Source: Azohydromonas aeria (GTDB lineage Bacteria; Pseudomonadota; Gammaproteobacteria; Burkholderiales; Burkholderiaceae_C). From it: a stretch of 64,000 nt of DNA. The translations under genes and the position numbers were made by a program. Below are positions 32,364 to 41,280 of this stretch, piece after piece (position 1 is the stretch's first letter; every line of letters begins with the position of its first letter). The DNA lies in NCBI RefSeq assembly GCF_009760915.1, contig NZ_VIDQ01000006.1, forward strand, positions 86,860-150,859, given 5' to 3'. The notes beneath the pieces were generated by a model, which saw nothing but the letters and a program-made list of their open reading frames with translations, ran no database searches and was not told the DNA's origin.

Positions 32364-33206
32364 TCAGCGGTGCAGCCCCGCCTCGTCGGGCTCGTCGGTG
32401 GAGGTGGCGATCACGCTCACCGGGCGGCCCTTGCTGCGCTTGTAGGCGAACACCGCGTAGCCCGAGAAGCCGTACACCACGAACAACGCGAACAGCACCA
32501 TCGGCGGATGGATGTTGATCACCGCGATGCCCAGCGCGATGGCCACGATCACGATGAAGGGCACCGTGCGCTTGAAGCTCACGTCCTTGAAGCTGTAGAA
32601 GGGCACGTTGGTCACCATGGTCAGCCCCGCGTACAGCGTCAGGGCAAAGGTGGTCCAGCGCAGCCAGTCCACGCTCCAGGCATCGCGCCAGCCGGCCGAG
32701 TCCATGACCCAGATGAAGCCGATGATCAGCGCCGCCGCCGCCGGGCTGGGCAGGCCCTGGAAGAAGCGCTTGTCCACCACGCCGATGTTGGTGTTGAAGC
32801 GCGCCAGCCGCAGCGCCGCGCCCGAGCAGTACACGAAGGCGGCGATCCAGCCCAGCTTGCCCAGGCCCTGCAGCGCCCACTCGTAGGCGATGAGCGCCGG
32901 CGCTGCGCCGAAGCTCACCATGTCGGAGAGGCTGTCCATCTGCTCGCCGAAGGCGCTTTGCGTGTTGGTCATGCGCGCCACGCGGCCGTCCAGGCTGTCG
33001 AGCACCGCGGCGCAGAAGATGCCGATGGCGGCCTGCTCGAAGCGCCCGTCCATGGCCATCACCACGGCGTAGAAGCCGCCGAACAGCGCGGCCAGCGTGA
33101 ACAGGTTGGGCAGGATGTAGATGCCCTTGCGGCGCGGGCGCGGCGGCTCGGGCGCCTCGAGGTCGTCGGCCTCGCGTTCGGCGCGGTCGGGAGTGGCGTC
33201 GCTCAT
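32364..33206 (-). CDS. pssA: CDP-diacylglycerol-serine O-phosphatidyltransferase
   Basis: Makes phosphatidylserine, the precursor of phosphatidylethanolamine, in the inner membrane. The 280 residues include the CDP-alcohol phosphotransferase motif DG-x2-AR-x8-G-x3-D-x3-D, seen as DSLDGRVARM followed by FGEQMDSLSD. About eight hydrophobic segments follow RRKGIYILPNLFTLAALFGG. The C-terminus is polar (TSTDEPDEAGLHR). The ATG at 33206 was chosen; an upstream in-frame extension is Arg/Pro-rich and has no family match. It lies between ilvC and leuA on the same strand, a conserved order in Burkholderiales. Confidence 0.93.
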   Translation of the reverse strand: MSDATPDRAEREADDLEAPEPPRPRRKGIYILPNLFTLAALFGGFYAVVMAMDGRFEQAAIGIFCAAVLDSLDGRVARMTNTQSAFGEQMDSLSDMVSFGAAPALIAYEWALQGLGKLGWIAAFVYCSGAALRLARFNTNIGVVDKRFFQGLPSPAAAALIIGFIWVMDSAGWRDAWSVDWLRWTTFALTLYAGLTMVTNVPFYSFKDVSFKRTVPFIVIVAIALGIAVINIHPPMVLFALFVVYGFSGYAVFAYKRSKGRPVSVIATSTDEPDEAGLHR

Positions 33207-33273
33207 GCAGCGCGAACGCGGCCTCGGGGGCCGCGCCTGGGGGGTCGATTTTTCATGCGCGGGAGGATAACCG

Positions 33274-33302
33274 AACGAAAAAAGCCGCCCGAGGGCGGCT
33301 TT
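33274..33302 (-). terminator. Rho-independent terminator after ilvC
   Basis: AAGCCGCCC (33282-33290) pairs with GGGCGGCTT (33293-33301). On the minus strand it is followed by a run of six T. It begins 25 bases beyond the ilvC stop and separates ilvBNC from pssA-leuA. Confidence 0.85.
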
Positions 33303-33326
33303 CACGAAGTGAAACGGCAAGCCGGA

Positions 33327-34355
<1,029 letters not shown>

Positions 34356-34373
34356 CTAGGTGGGGTTCTTGAA

Positions 34374-34480
34374 GGCGTGAAGGGCGAGAGGTGAAGCGTG
34401 CGAAACGCCGGAACAGCAAGGTACGGAAAAGCGCCCTGGGGCGCCTTGCCGCTCACCCTTCACTCTTCACGCTTCACGAG
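34374..34480. repeat. REP-like TTCAC/GTGAA repeat between ilvN and ilvC
   Basis: The segment 34374-34402 (GGCGTGAAGGGCGAGAGGTG and onward) and 34451-34480 (GCTCACCCTTCACTCTTCAC and onward) are made of the same GTGAAG / CTTCAC words in opposite orientation. Together they can form an imperfect stem. It looks like a dispersed REP-type intergenic element. Confidence 0.5.
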
Positions 34481-34506
34481 AGGAAATGGCTCGAAGGCGC
34501 GCGTGC

Positions 34507-34998
34507 TCAGACGCGCAGGATGCGCTCGCCGCGGCCGATGCCGCTGGCGCCGGTGCGCACCGTCTCCAGGATGGCGGCGCGGTCCAGCGCCTGCAGGAAG
34601 GCGTCGAGCTTGCTGCCGTCGCCGGTGAGCTCCACGGTGTAGCTCTTGTCCGTGACGTCCACGATGTGGCCGCGGAAGATGTCGGCGGTGCGCTTGATCT
34701 CCTCGCGCTCCTTGCCCACGGCGCGCACCTTCACCAGCATGAGCTCGCGCTCGATGAAGCTGCCTTCCGTGAGGTCCACCACCTTCACCACCTCGATGAG
34801 GCGGTTCAGGTGCTTCGTGATCTGCTCGATGACCTCGTCGCTGCCCGTGGTCACGATGGTCATGCGCGAGAGCGAGGCGTCCTCGGTGGGCGCGACGGTG
34901 AGGCTCTCGATGTTGTAGCCGCGCGCCGAGAACAGCGCGACGACGCGCGAGAGGGCGCCGGGCTCGTTTTCCAGCAGCAGCGCGATGATGTGCTTCAT
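34507..34998 (-). CDS. ilvN: Acetolactate synthase small (regulatory) subunit
   Basis: Confers valine feedback inhibition on the catalytic subunit. The 163 residues have the N-terminal ACT domain MKHIIALLLENEPGALSRVV followed by GLFSARGYNIESLTV-like sequence (here ALFSARGYNIESLTVAPTED), and the C-terminal ALS_ss_C domain (RELMLVKVRA through GERILRV). It lies downstream of ilvB with a 167-base gap and upstream of ilvC. The frame is open upstream into ilvB on this strand, but the family start at MKHIIALL is clear. IlvH is an equally valid name. Confidence 0.96.
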   Translation of the reverse strand: MKHIIALLLENEPGALSRVVALFSARGYNIESLTVAPTEDASLSRMTIVTTGSDEVIEQITKHLNRLIEVVKVVDLTEGSFIERELMLVKVRAVGKEREEIKRTADIFRGHIVDVTDKSYTVELTGDGSKLDAFLQALDRAAILETVRTGASGIGRGERILRV

Positions 34999-35165
34999 AA
35001 GTTCGTCCTTCAGGGCTCTTGGGCGCCGGCGGCGGTAACCGCCGGGCCGTGGCCCCGTGTGCGAAGTCAACGGGGAAATGAATGCGAGCCGCCCGGCACA
35101 CCGGCACCCGGGCAGGACGCGGTAACGCCCTGCCCCGTGCCGGCCGCCGGCCGGCTTCGCGAGCT

Positions 35166-36974
35166 TTACAGGTCTTCGGAGCCCAGCAGCATCTCGCTGA
35201 TGCCCTTGCCCGCCTTGACCATCGGCCAGACGTTCTCGGTCGGGTCGGTGCGCACGTCCAGGAACACGGTGCGGTCCTTGAGGCGGATGGCTTCGCGCAG
35301 CGCGGGCTCCACGTCGGCCGGGCTCTCGATCTTCAGGCCGACGTGGCCGTAGGCCTCGGCGAGCTTGACGAAGTCGGGCAGCGCGTCCATGTAGCTGTGC
35401 GAGTAGCGGCCCTCGTAGTCGAGCTCCTGCCACTGCCGCACCATGCCCAGGTAGCGGTTGTTGAGCGAGATGACCTTGACCGGCGTCTTGTACTGCTGGC
35501 AGGTCGAGAGCTCCTGGATGCACATCTGGATCGAGCCCTCGCCCGTGATGCAGAACACGTCGCTCTCGGGCTTGGCCAGCTTGATGCCCATGGCGTAGGG
35601 CAGGCCCACGCCCATGGTGCCCAGGCCGCCGGAGTTGATCCAGCGCCGCGGCTCCTCGAAGCCGTAGAACTGCGCGGCGAACATCTGATGCTGGCCGACG
35701 TCGGAGGTGATGTAGGTGTCGCGCCCGCGGGTGAGCTCGGCGAGCTTCTGCACCACGTACTGCGGCTTGATGACCTCGGAGCTGTTCTTGTAGGCCAGGC
35801 ACTCGCGCTGGCGCCAGCTGTTGACCTGGCTCCACCACTGCGCCAGCGCCTGCTGGTCCGGGCGCTGCTGGGCTTCGCGGATCTGGCTGATGAGCTCCTG
35901 CAGCACCTCCTTGACGTCGCCGACGATGGGGATGTCCACCTTGACGCGCTTGGAGATCGAGGACGGGTCGATGTCCACGTGGATGATCTTGCGCTCCACC
36001 TGCGCGAAGTGCGCCGGGTTGCCGATCACGCGGTCGTCGAAGCGCGCGCCCACGGCCAGCAGCACGTCGCAGTGCTGCATGGTCATGTTGGCCTCGTAGG
36101 TGCCGTGCATGCCCAGCATGCCCAGGAACTTGGGGTCGCTCGCGGGAATCGCGCCCAGGCCCATGAGCGTGTTGGTGCAGGGATAGCCCAGCAGGTCGGC
36201 GAGCTCGCGCAGTTCGGCCGCCGCGTCGGCCAGCACCACGCCGCCGCCGCTGTAGATGTAGGGACGCCTGGCCTGCAGCAGCAGCTGCACCGCCTTGCGG
36301 ATCTGGCCGCCGTGGCCCTTGCGCACCGGGTTGTAGGAGCGCATCTCGACCTTGTCGGGATAGCTGAACGGCGCGGTCTTGAGCGAGACGTCCTTGGGCA
36401 CGTCCACCACCACCGGACCGGGCCGGCCGGTGCGCGCGATGTGGAACGCCTTCTTCAGCGTCAAAGCCAGGTCGCGCACGTCCTTGACCAGGAAGTTGTG
36501 CTTGACCACCGGGCGCGTGATGCCCACGGTGTCGCACTCCTGGAAGGCGTCCAGGCCGATGGCGGCGGTGGGCACCTGGCCGGTGATGATCACCATCGGG
36601 ATCGAGTCCATGTAGGCCGTGGCAATGCCGGTGACGGCATTGGTCACGCCCGGACCCGAGGTCACCAGCGCCACGCCCACGTCGCCGGTGGCGCGCGCAT
36701 AGCCGTCGGCCGCGTGCACGGCCGCCTGCTCGTGGCGCACCAGCACGTGCTGGATGGTGTCCTGCTTGTACAGCGCGTCGTAGATGTAGAGCACCGAGCC
36801 GCCGGGGTAGCCCCAGAGGTACTTGACCCCTTCGGCCTGCAGGCAGCGAACGAGGATTTCGGAGCCGTTGAGCTCGGCGTTGGGAGATTGCGGTTGGGCC
36901 CGGAGGGCACCCTTGACTTCCGCGGCAGACATGTCCATGAAGAACCTTTGCGATTTTCTCTGACGAAAAACCAT
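35166..36974 (-). CDS. ilvB: Acetolactate synthase catalytic subunit
   Basis: A ThDP-, FAD- and Mg-dependent enzyme that forms acetolactate or acetohydroxybutyrate. The 602 residues have the ThDP-contacting Glu in LVRHEQAAVHAADGYA, the FAD region around GLGAIPASDPKFLGMLGMHG, and the ThDP-binding GDG-like motif as CITGEGSIQMCIQELS with NNRYLGMVRQWQ. Start choice is open. ATG 36974 has a strong AGGAGG seven bases upstream and is used here; ATG 36938 (MDMSAAEVK) has a weaker AAAGG but is where I would expect homology to begin. It is divergent from the sigma-factor gene. IlvI is an equivalent name. Confidence 0.95.
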   Translation of the reverse strand: MVFRQRKSQRFFMDMSAAEVKGALRAQPQSPNAELNGSEILVRCLQAEGVKYLWGYPGGSVLYIYDALYKQDTIQHVLVRHEQAAVHAADGYARATGDVGVALVTSGPGVTNAVTGIATAYMDSIPMVIITGQVPTAAIGLDAFQECDTVGITRPVVKHNFLVKDVRDLALTLKKAFHIARTGRPGPVVVDVPKDVSLKTAPFSYPDKVEMRSYNPVRKGHGGQIRKAVQLLLQARRPYIYSGGGVVLADAAAELRELADLLGYPCTNTLMGLGAIPASDPKFLGMLGMHGTYEANMTMQHCDVLLAVGARFDDRVIGNPAHFAQVERKIIHVDIDPSSISKRVKVDIPIVGDVKEVLQELISQIREAQQRPDQQALAQWWSQVNSWRQRECLAYKNSSEVIKPQYVVQKLAELTRGRDTYITSDVGQHQMFAAQFYGFEEPRRWINSGGLGTMGVGLPYAMGIKLAKPESDVFCITGEGSIQMCIQELSTCQQYKTPVKVISLNNRYLGMVRQWQELDYEGRYSHSYMDALPDFVKLAEAYGHVGLKIESPADVEPALREAIRLKDRTVFLDVRTDPTENVWPMVKAGKGISEMLLGSEDL

Positions 36975-37188
36975 CGGTGTCCCTCCTCGCGCCTTCGTGG
37001 GGCGGATTCGGAACCTGCGCGGTCAAAAACGAGACACCCGGGATCGGGCGGCGGCTTGAGACCAAGATAGCGTTGTGCGAACCCGTGATTATGGCATCAC
37101 CGCTGCGTCAGGGTCTTGACGGGCGGCTCAAGGCCGTGACGCGCCGGGCATAATCGCGCGCGTTTTGCCGCCGCCGGCCCCTCCAGTC

Positions 37189-37755
37189 TTGGCCTCCGAC
37201 AAAGAACTTTCCGACTTCCTCGCCAGCATCGAGAAGCGCGCCTTCAAGCGCACCGCCTACACCGTCCGCGACGACGATGCAGCGCTCGACATCGTGCAGG
37301 ACGCCATGATCCGGCTGGCGGAGAAGTACGCGGACCGGCCCGCGGCGGAGCTGCCGCTGCTGTTCCAGCGCATCCTCTCCAACGCCACCATGGACTGGTT
37401 CCGCCGCCGCAAGGTGCGCTCGGCGGTGGAGTCGAACTTCTCCAACTTCGAGGGCAACGGCGGCGACGAGGACTTCGACCTGCTGGAGATGCTGGAGACG
37501 CAGGACGGCAGCCTGGGCGCCGAGGGCGCGGACGCCGAGGCCTCGCGCACGCAGATGCTGCAGGCCATCGAGCAGGAGGTGGCGCAGCTGCCCGCGCGTC
37601 AACGCGAAGCGTTTCTGTTGCGTTACTGGGAGGAGCTCGATGTCGCCGAGACCGCGACGGTCATGGGCTGCTCCGAGGGCAGTGTCAAGACGCACTGCTC
37701 CCGGGCAGTACATGCGTTGGCCAAGGCTCTGCGTGCCAAGGGAATTGCGCCATGA
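37189..37755 (+). CDS. ECF-type RNA polymerase sigma factor
   Basis: A 188-residue sigma-70 family protein. Region 2 spans EKRAFKRTAYTVRDDDAALD and IVQDAMIRLAEKY, then FQRILSNATMDWFRRRK. Region 4 has LPARQREAFLLRYWEELDVA with the HTH CSEGSVKTHCSRAVHALAK. An acidic linker lies between them (NGGDEDFDLLEMLE). The TTG at 37189 gives MASDKELSDFL; a TTG at 37165 is an alternative, and neither has a clear ribosome-binding site. A CATAAT -10-like box at 37149-37154 suggests a short leader. It overlaps the DUF3619 gene, a likely membrane partner. Confidence 0.85.
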   Translation: MASDKELSDFLASIEKRAFKRTAYTVRDDDAALDIVQDAMIRLAEKYADRPAAELPLLFQRILSNATMDWFRRRKVRSAVESNFSNFEGNGGDEDFDLLEMLETQDGSLGAEGADAEASRTQMLQAIEQEVAQLPARQREAFLLRYWEELDVAETATVMGCSEGSVKTHCSRAVHALAKALRAKGIAP

Positions 37756-38210
37756 ACGACCCCCGAACCTTTTCATCTTCGCTTGACGCCCAGGCGCTCG
37801 AAGCGCGCTTTGCGTTGCGCGTGACGGCGCGCCTGAGCGAACAGGCGGCCCGCCAGCCTCACTCCATCGAAGAGCGGCTGCGCTTCGCACGCCAGCAGGC
37901 GCTGGAGCGCGCGCGCGTGCGCCGCAAGGCAGCCGCCATGGCGTCGGACGTGCAGGCGCTGGGCTCGACGCTGGCCCTGGGCGGCGGCGCCGGGCAGCAG
38001 CACAGCGGCTGGTGGCAGCGGGCCATGGCCACGGCGCTGCCCCTGGCCGTGCTGCTGGGCGGGCTGACGCTGATCCACTGGAACCAGACGCATGCCCAGA
38101 TCGAGGCGGCGGTGCAGATCGATGCCGAGCTGCTCACCGACGACCTGCCGCCGGCCGCCTACAGCGACCCGGGCTTCTACGAGTTCCTGCGCAAGCAGCA
38201 GGGCGGCTGA
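37752..38210 (+). CDS. DUF3619 family single-pass membrane protein
   Basis: A 152-residue protein with an N-terminal cytoplasmic helical part (SIEERLRFARQQALERARVR), one TM segment near residues 95-112 (ALPLAVLLGGLTLIHW) and a short acidic C-terminus ending GFYEFLRKQQGG. The pattern matches DUF3619, which in Burkholderiales sits beside this sigma factor. The ATGA overlap and single-TM layout suggest an anti-sigma factor, but I see no recognised anti-sigma domain. Confidence is good for the gene and low for the role. Confidence 0.85.
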   Translation: MNDPRTFSSSLDAQALEARFALRVTARLSEQAARQPHSIEERLRFARQQALERARVRRKAAAMASDVQALGSTLALGGGAGQQHSGWWQRAMATALPLAVLLGGLTLIHWNQTHAQIEAAVQIDAELLTDDLPPAAYSDPGFYEFLRKQQGG

Positions 38211-38245
38211 CCCTTCTTTTGACACTCCTGAACCTGCCCTCCCCG

Positions 38246-39010
38246 ATGAGCCCCTGCCGCTGGCACCTCTTGCTCCTGGCCCTGCCCGCTGCGGCGTGCC
38301 TGGCCCAGCCGGTGCCGTCGGCAACGCCGGGGGCGGCCTCAGCTTCCATGCCGCCGCGCGCAGCCGCGCCGGGCGCGGAACGCTCCTCCGCCTGGACTTC
38401 GCTGACGCCCGCGCAGCGCGCGACGCTGGCGCCGCTGCAGCGCGAATGGGGCCGCATCGACCCGTTGCGCCAGCGCAAGTGGCTGGAGATCGCCATGCGT
38501 TTTCCGCGCATGTCGGCCGAGGAGCAGCAGCGGGTGCAGGAACGCATGGCCGAGTGGGCGCGCATGACGCCCGAAGAGCGTGGCCGGGCCCGGGTGCAGT
38601 TCCTGGAGACGCGCCAGATGAGCCCGCAGGAGCGCCAGGCCGGCTGGGAGGCCTACCAGGCACTGCCGCCCGAGGAAAAGCGTGAATTAGCCCAGCGGGC
38701 CGTGCCTGCGGCGGGGCGCGGTGCCGCATCGGCCACCGAACCGGGCACAAAATCCACCATCGTGCGCGTGCCCAGCGCGCCACCCGTGCTCAAGCCTGTC
38801 GGACCGACGCTGATGCAGGTGGCGCCCGGCGCCACGACCACCAGCGTCACGCGCGCGCCCGCGCCGCCGCTGCACCAGCAACCCGGCCTGCCCAAGATGG
38901 CGGCGACTCCGACTTTCGTGGACAAGAACACCCTTCTGCCCAAGCGCGGCGTGCAAGCCGCCGCCACCGTCACCGAACCGGCTGCTCCCCCGGCGGCAAG
39001 CCGCCCGTGA
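38246..39010 (+). CDS. DUF3106 domain secreted protein
   Basis: A 254-residue protein with a signal peptide (CRWHLLLLALPAAACLAQ). A helical DUF3106 region runs from about residue 50 to 150 and is built of repeats such as LTPAQRATLAPLQREWGRID, FPRMSAEEQQRVQERMAEWA and MTPEERGRARVQFLETRQ. A Pro/Ala/Thr-rich, probably disordered tail follows. The repeats resemble metal-sensor or periplasmic chaperone-like helices (CpxP/RcnB style), but this is only analogy. The ATG at 38246 is 35 bases after DUF3619. The stop overlaps the GTG start of the RDD gene. Confidence 0.8.
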   Translation: MSPCRWHLLLLALPAAACLAQPVPSATPGAASASMPPRAAAPGAERSSAWTSLTPAQRATLAPLQREWGRIDPLRQRKWLEIAMRFPRMSAEEQQRVQERMAEWARMTPEERGRARVQFLETRQMSPQERQAGWEAYQALPPEEKRELAQRAVPAAGRGAASATEPGTKSTIVRVPSAPPVLKPVGPTLMQVAPGATTTSVTRAPAPPLHQQPGLPKMAATPTFVDKNTLLPKRGVQAAATVTEPAAPPAASRP

Positions 39011-39525
39011 CGGCGGCCGCTCCCGCCGCGCTGCAGACCCCTCCCCTGCGGCGCCGCCTGGCGTGCATGCTCTACGAAGGTGTCCTGCTGTTCGGCGTGC
39101 TCATGATCGCCGGCCTGCTCTACGCCGGCGTGACGCAGCAGCGGCATGCGCTGCAGGGACAGCACGGCCTGCAAGCCTTCCTGTTCGTCGTGCTGGGCCT
39201 GTATTTCGTCTGGTTCTGGACGCATGGCGGCCAGACGGTGGCGATGAAGACCTGGCACATCCGGCTGCTCGACGCTCAAGGCCAGCCCGTGTCGCGCAGG
39301 CGCGCGCTGTGCCGCTACCTGGCCAGCTGGTTGTGGTTCGTGCCGGCCCTGGTGACGGCCTGGCTGGCACGGCTGCAATCCAGCGCTGCCATCTTCGGCC
39401 TGCTGGCCGTCGGCATGCTGGCCTACGCGCTGCTGGCGCTGCTGCAGCCGCGGCGCCAGTACTGTCATGACCGGCTCTGCGGCACCCAACTCGTCGTCTG
39501 GCGCCCCGCGCCGCGCAAGCGCTGA
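39007..39525 (+). CDS. RDD family membrane protein
   Basis: A 172-residue inner-membrane protein. RRLACMLYEGVLLFGVLMIA is the first RDD helix, with the usual Asp replaced by Glu. The second conserved part is FWTHGGQTVAMKTWHIRLLD. Helices follow near residues 100-150, and the tail RRQYCHDRLCGTQLVVW is typical of the family. Some RDD proteins act in ion or compatible-solute transport, but no substrate can be assigned here. The GTG start at 39007 overlaps the previous stop (GTGA). It is the fourth gene of the sigma-factor operon. Confidence 0.85.
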   Translation: MTAAAPAALQTPPLRRRLACMLYEGVLLFGVLMIAGLLYAGVTQQRHALQGQHGLQAFLFVVLGLYFVWFWTHGGQTVAMKTWHIRLLDAQGQPVSRRRALCRYLASWLWFVPALVTAWLARLQSSAAIFGLLAVGMLAYALLALLQPRRQYCHDRLCGTQLVVWRPAPRKR

Positions 39526-39569
39526 TGGCCGCCCCCGACACCTGCGAGGGCGCGGGCACAATCGTGTCG

Positions 39570-39953
39570 ATGACCAACCCTTACAAGGGCCGCACCGGGC
39601 TGAACCGGGTGCTGCGCGCCACCCGCCACTCGCTCGACGGCCTGCGGATCGCCTACCGCGGCGAAGCGGCGTTTCGCCAGGAGGTCTGGCTGGCCGCCGT
39701 GCTGGTGCCGCTGGCGCTGTGGCTGGGACGCACCTGGGCCGAAACCGCACTGCTGCTGGGCAGCGTGCTGCTGGTGCTCATCGTCGAGCTGCTCAATTCC
39801 GGCATTGAAGCTGCCATCGACCGGGTCTCGCTGGAGCTGCATGACCTCTCCAAGCGGGCTAAAGATTTGGCCAGCGCTGCCGTTTTCCTGTCATTGCTGC
39901 TGTGCGCCGTCGTCTGGTTCATGGCGATTTGGCATCTTGCAATGGGGGCATGA
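39570..39953 (+). CDS. dgkA: Diacylglycerol kinase
   Basis: A small trimeric membrane kinase that recycles diacylglycerol to phosphatidic acid. The 127 residues have three TM segments and the signature VELLNSGIEAAIDRVS, followed by HDLSKRAKDLASAAVFLS. The start MTNPYKGRTGLNRV at 39570 gives the normal length; an ATG at 39525 overlapping the RDD stop would add 15 unusual residues. A rho-independent terminator follows 17 bases after the stop. Confidence 0.93.
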   Translation: MTNPYKGRTGLNRVLRATRHSLDGLRIAYRGEAAFRQEVWLAAVLVPLALWLGRTWAETALLLGSVLLVLIVELLNSGIEAAIDRVSLELHDLSKRAKDLASAAVFLSLLLCAVVWFMAIWHLAMGA

Positions 39954-39970
39954 CTTGGAAATCACTCAGC

Positions 39971-39996
39971 AGGCCGGAAGTACCGGCCTTTTTTTT
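39971..39996 (+). terminator. Rho-independent terminator after dgkA
   Basis: AGGCCGG (39971-39977), loop AAGTA, CCGGCCT (39983-39989), then a run of T. It ends the sigma-factor/dgkA transcript. It lies only 28 bases before the chosen start of the next gene. Confidence 0.9.
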
Positions 39997-40023
39997 GACT
40001 CTGCTGCCCAATTGAAACAGCCC

Positions 40024-41250
40024 GTGTCACCCCGGCGGCGCGTCCTGTTTTTCGCCGAAGCGGTGACGCTGGCTCATGTCGCGCGCCCGATCGTGCTGGC
40101 CAAGGCGCTCGATCCTGAACGCTACGACGTGCGGGTGGCCTGCGATGAACGCTACCGGCGCTTCGTGCAGAGCGAGGGGCTGCAACATATTCCGCTGCAC
40201 AGCATCAGCAGCGAGCGCTTCATGGCCGCGCTGGCCAAGGGCAGTCCCGTCTACGACCTGGCCACGCTGCAGCGCTATGCCGAGGAAGACCGGCGCCTGA
40301 TGCAGGGCTTCCAGCCGGACCTGGTCGTCGGCGACTTCCGGCTGTCGCTGTCGGTGAGCGCCCGGCAGGCACGCATTCCCTACGCCGCCCTGAGCAACAC
40401 CTACTGGAGTCCCTACACCGCCGACCCCGAGATGCCGCTGCCGGTGCTGCCCTGGACGCGCTGGCTGCCGCTGGGCCTGGCGCGGCGCATGTTCGCGACG
40501 TTCGCGCCGCTGGCCATGGGCGCGCACTGCCGGCCGCTGAACCTGCTGCGCGCGCAGGCCGGCCTGCCGGCGCTGCCAAGCCTGCGCCACATCTACACCG
40601 ACGCCGACCACGTGCTCTACGCCGACGTGCCGGCGCTGTTCCCGACCCGGGGCCAGCCGGACAACCATCACCACCTGGGCCCGATCCTGTGGTCGCCGCC
40701 GGCCACGCTGCCGGCGTGGTGGTCCACGTTGCCCGCCGACCGGCCGCTGGTCTACGTCACGCTGGGCAGCTCGGGCATGGCCTCGCTGCTGCCCCGGGTC
40801 GTGCAGTGCCTCGCTGCTCAACCGGTGGTGGCGATGGTGGCCACCGCGGGGGCCAAGGTGACCCTGCCGCGCGCCGACAACGTCTTCGTGGCCGATTACC
40901 TGCCGGGCACCGAAGCCGCGGCCCGCTCCAGCGTGGTGGTGTGCAACGGCGGCAGCCCGACCAGCCTGCAGGCGCTCAGCGCCGGCGTGCCGGTGCTGGC
41001 CATCGCGTCGAACATGGACCAGTTCATGAACATGGCCGCCATCGTGCGCGCGGGCGCCGGCTCACTCATGCGCGCCGACCGGTTCCAGCCGCAAGACTTC
41101 GGCCGCCGGCTCCAGGCCCTGCTGGGCGATCCGTCGTGCGCCGGCCGCGCGCGCGAGCTCGCCACGGTGCTGGCCGCACGCCAAGCCCCCGAGACCTTCG
41201 CGCAACTCGTACCGGGCGTGGTGCGCTCCGCCTGCGACGCCGCCCTCTGA
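40024..41250 (+). CDS. GT1-like (MGT family) glycosyltransferase
   Basis: A 408-residue GT-B fold enzyme. The N-terminal acceptor domain begins RRRVLFFAEAVTLAHVARPI. The C-terminal nucleotide-sugar domain has PLVYVTLGSSGMASLLPRVV, VADYLPGTEAAARSSVVVCN and the donor motif GGSPTSLQALSAGVPVLAI with MDQFMNMA. The family glycosylates small hydrophobic acceptors such as macrolides, flavonoids and carotenoids. The start is uncertain: GTG 40024 is used because the region upstream is a transcription terminator, though the frame is open and TTG codons exist. A hexapeptide acyltransferase follows 30 bases downstream. Confidence 0.82.
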   Translation: MSPRRRVLFFAEAVTLAHVARPIVLAKALDPERYDVRVACDERYRRFVQSEGLQHIPLHSISSERFMAALAKGSPVYDLATLQRYAEEDRRLMQGFQPDLVVGDFRLSLSVSARQARIPYAALSNTYWSPYTADPEMPLPVLPWTRWLPLGLARRMFATFAPLAMGAHCRPLNLLRAQAGLPALPSLRHIYTDADHVLYADVPALFPTRGQPDNHHHLGPILWSPPATLPAWWSTLPADRPLVYVTLGSSGMASLLPRVVQCLAAQPVVAMVATAGAKVTLPRADNVFVADYLPGTEAAARSSVVVCNGGSPTSLQALSAGVPVLAIASNMDQFMNMAAIVRAGAGSLMRADRFQPQDFGRRLQALLGDPSCAGRARELATVLAARQAPETFAQLVPGVVRSACDAAL

Positions 41251-41280
41251 GCCTTTCGACGAACCGGTCCTGACCCCGCC

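Noticed and set aside
34507..37065. An apparent 852-residue ilvN extension across ilvB
   Set aside because: The upstream part is Arg/Gly-rich and lies antiframe to ilvB. IlvN has a clear start at 34998.
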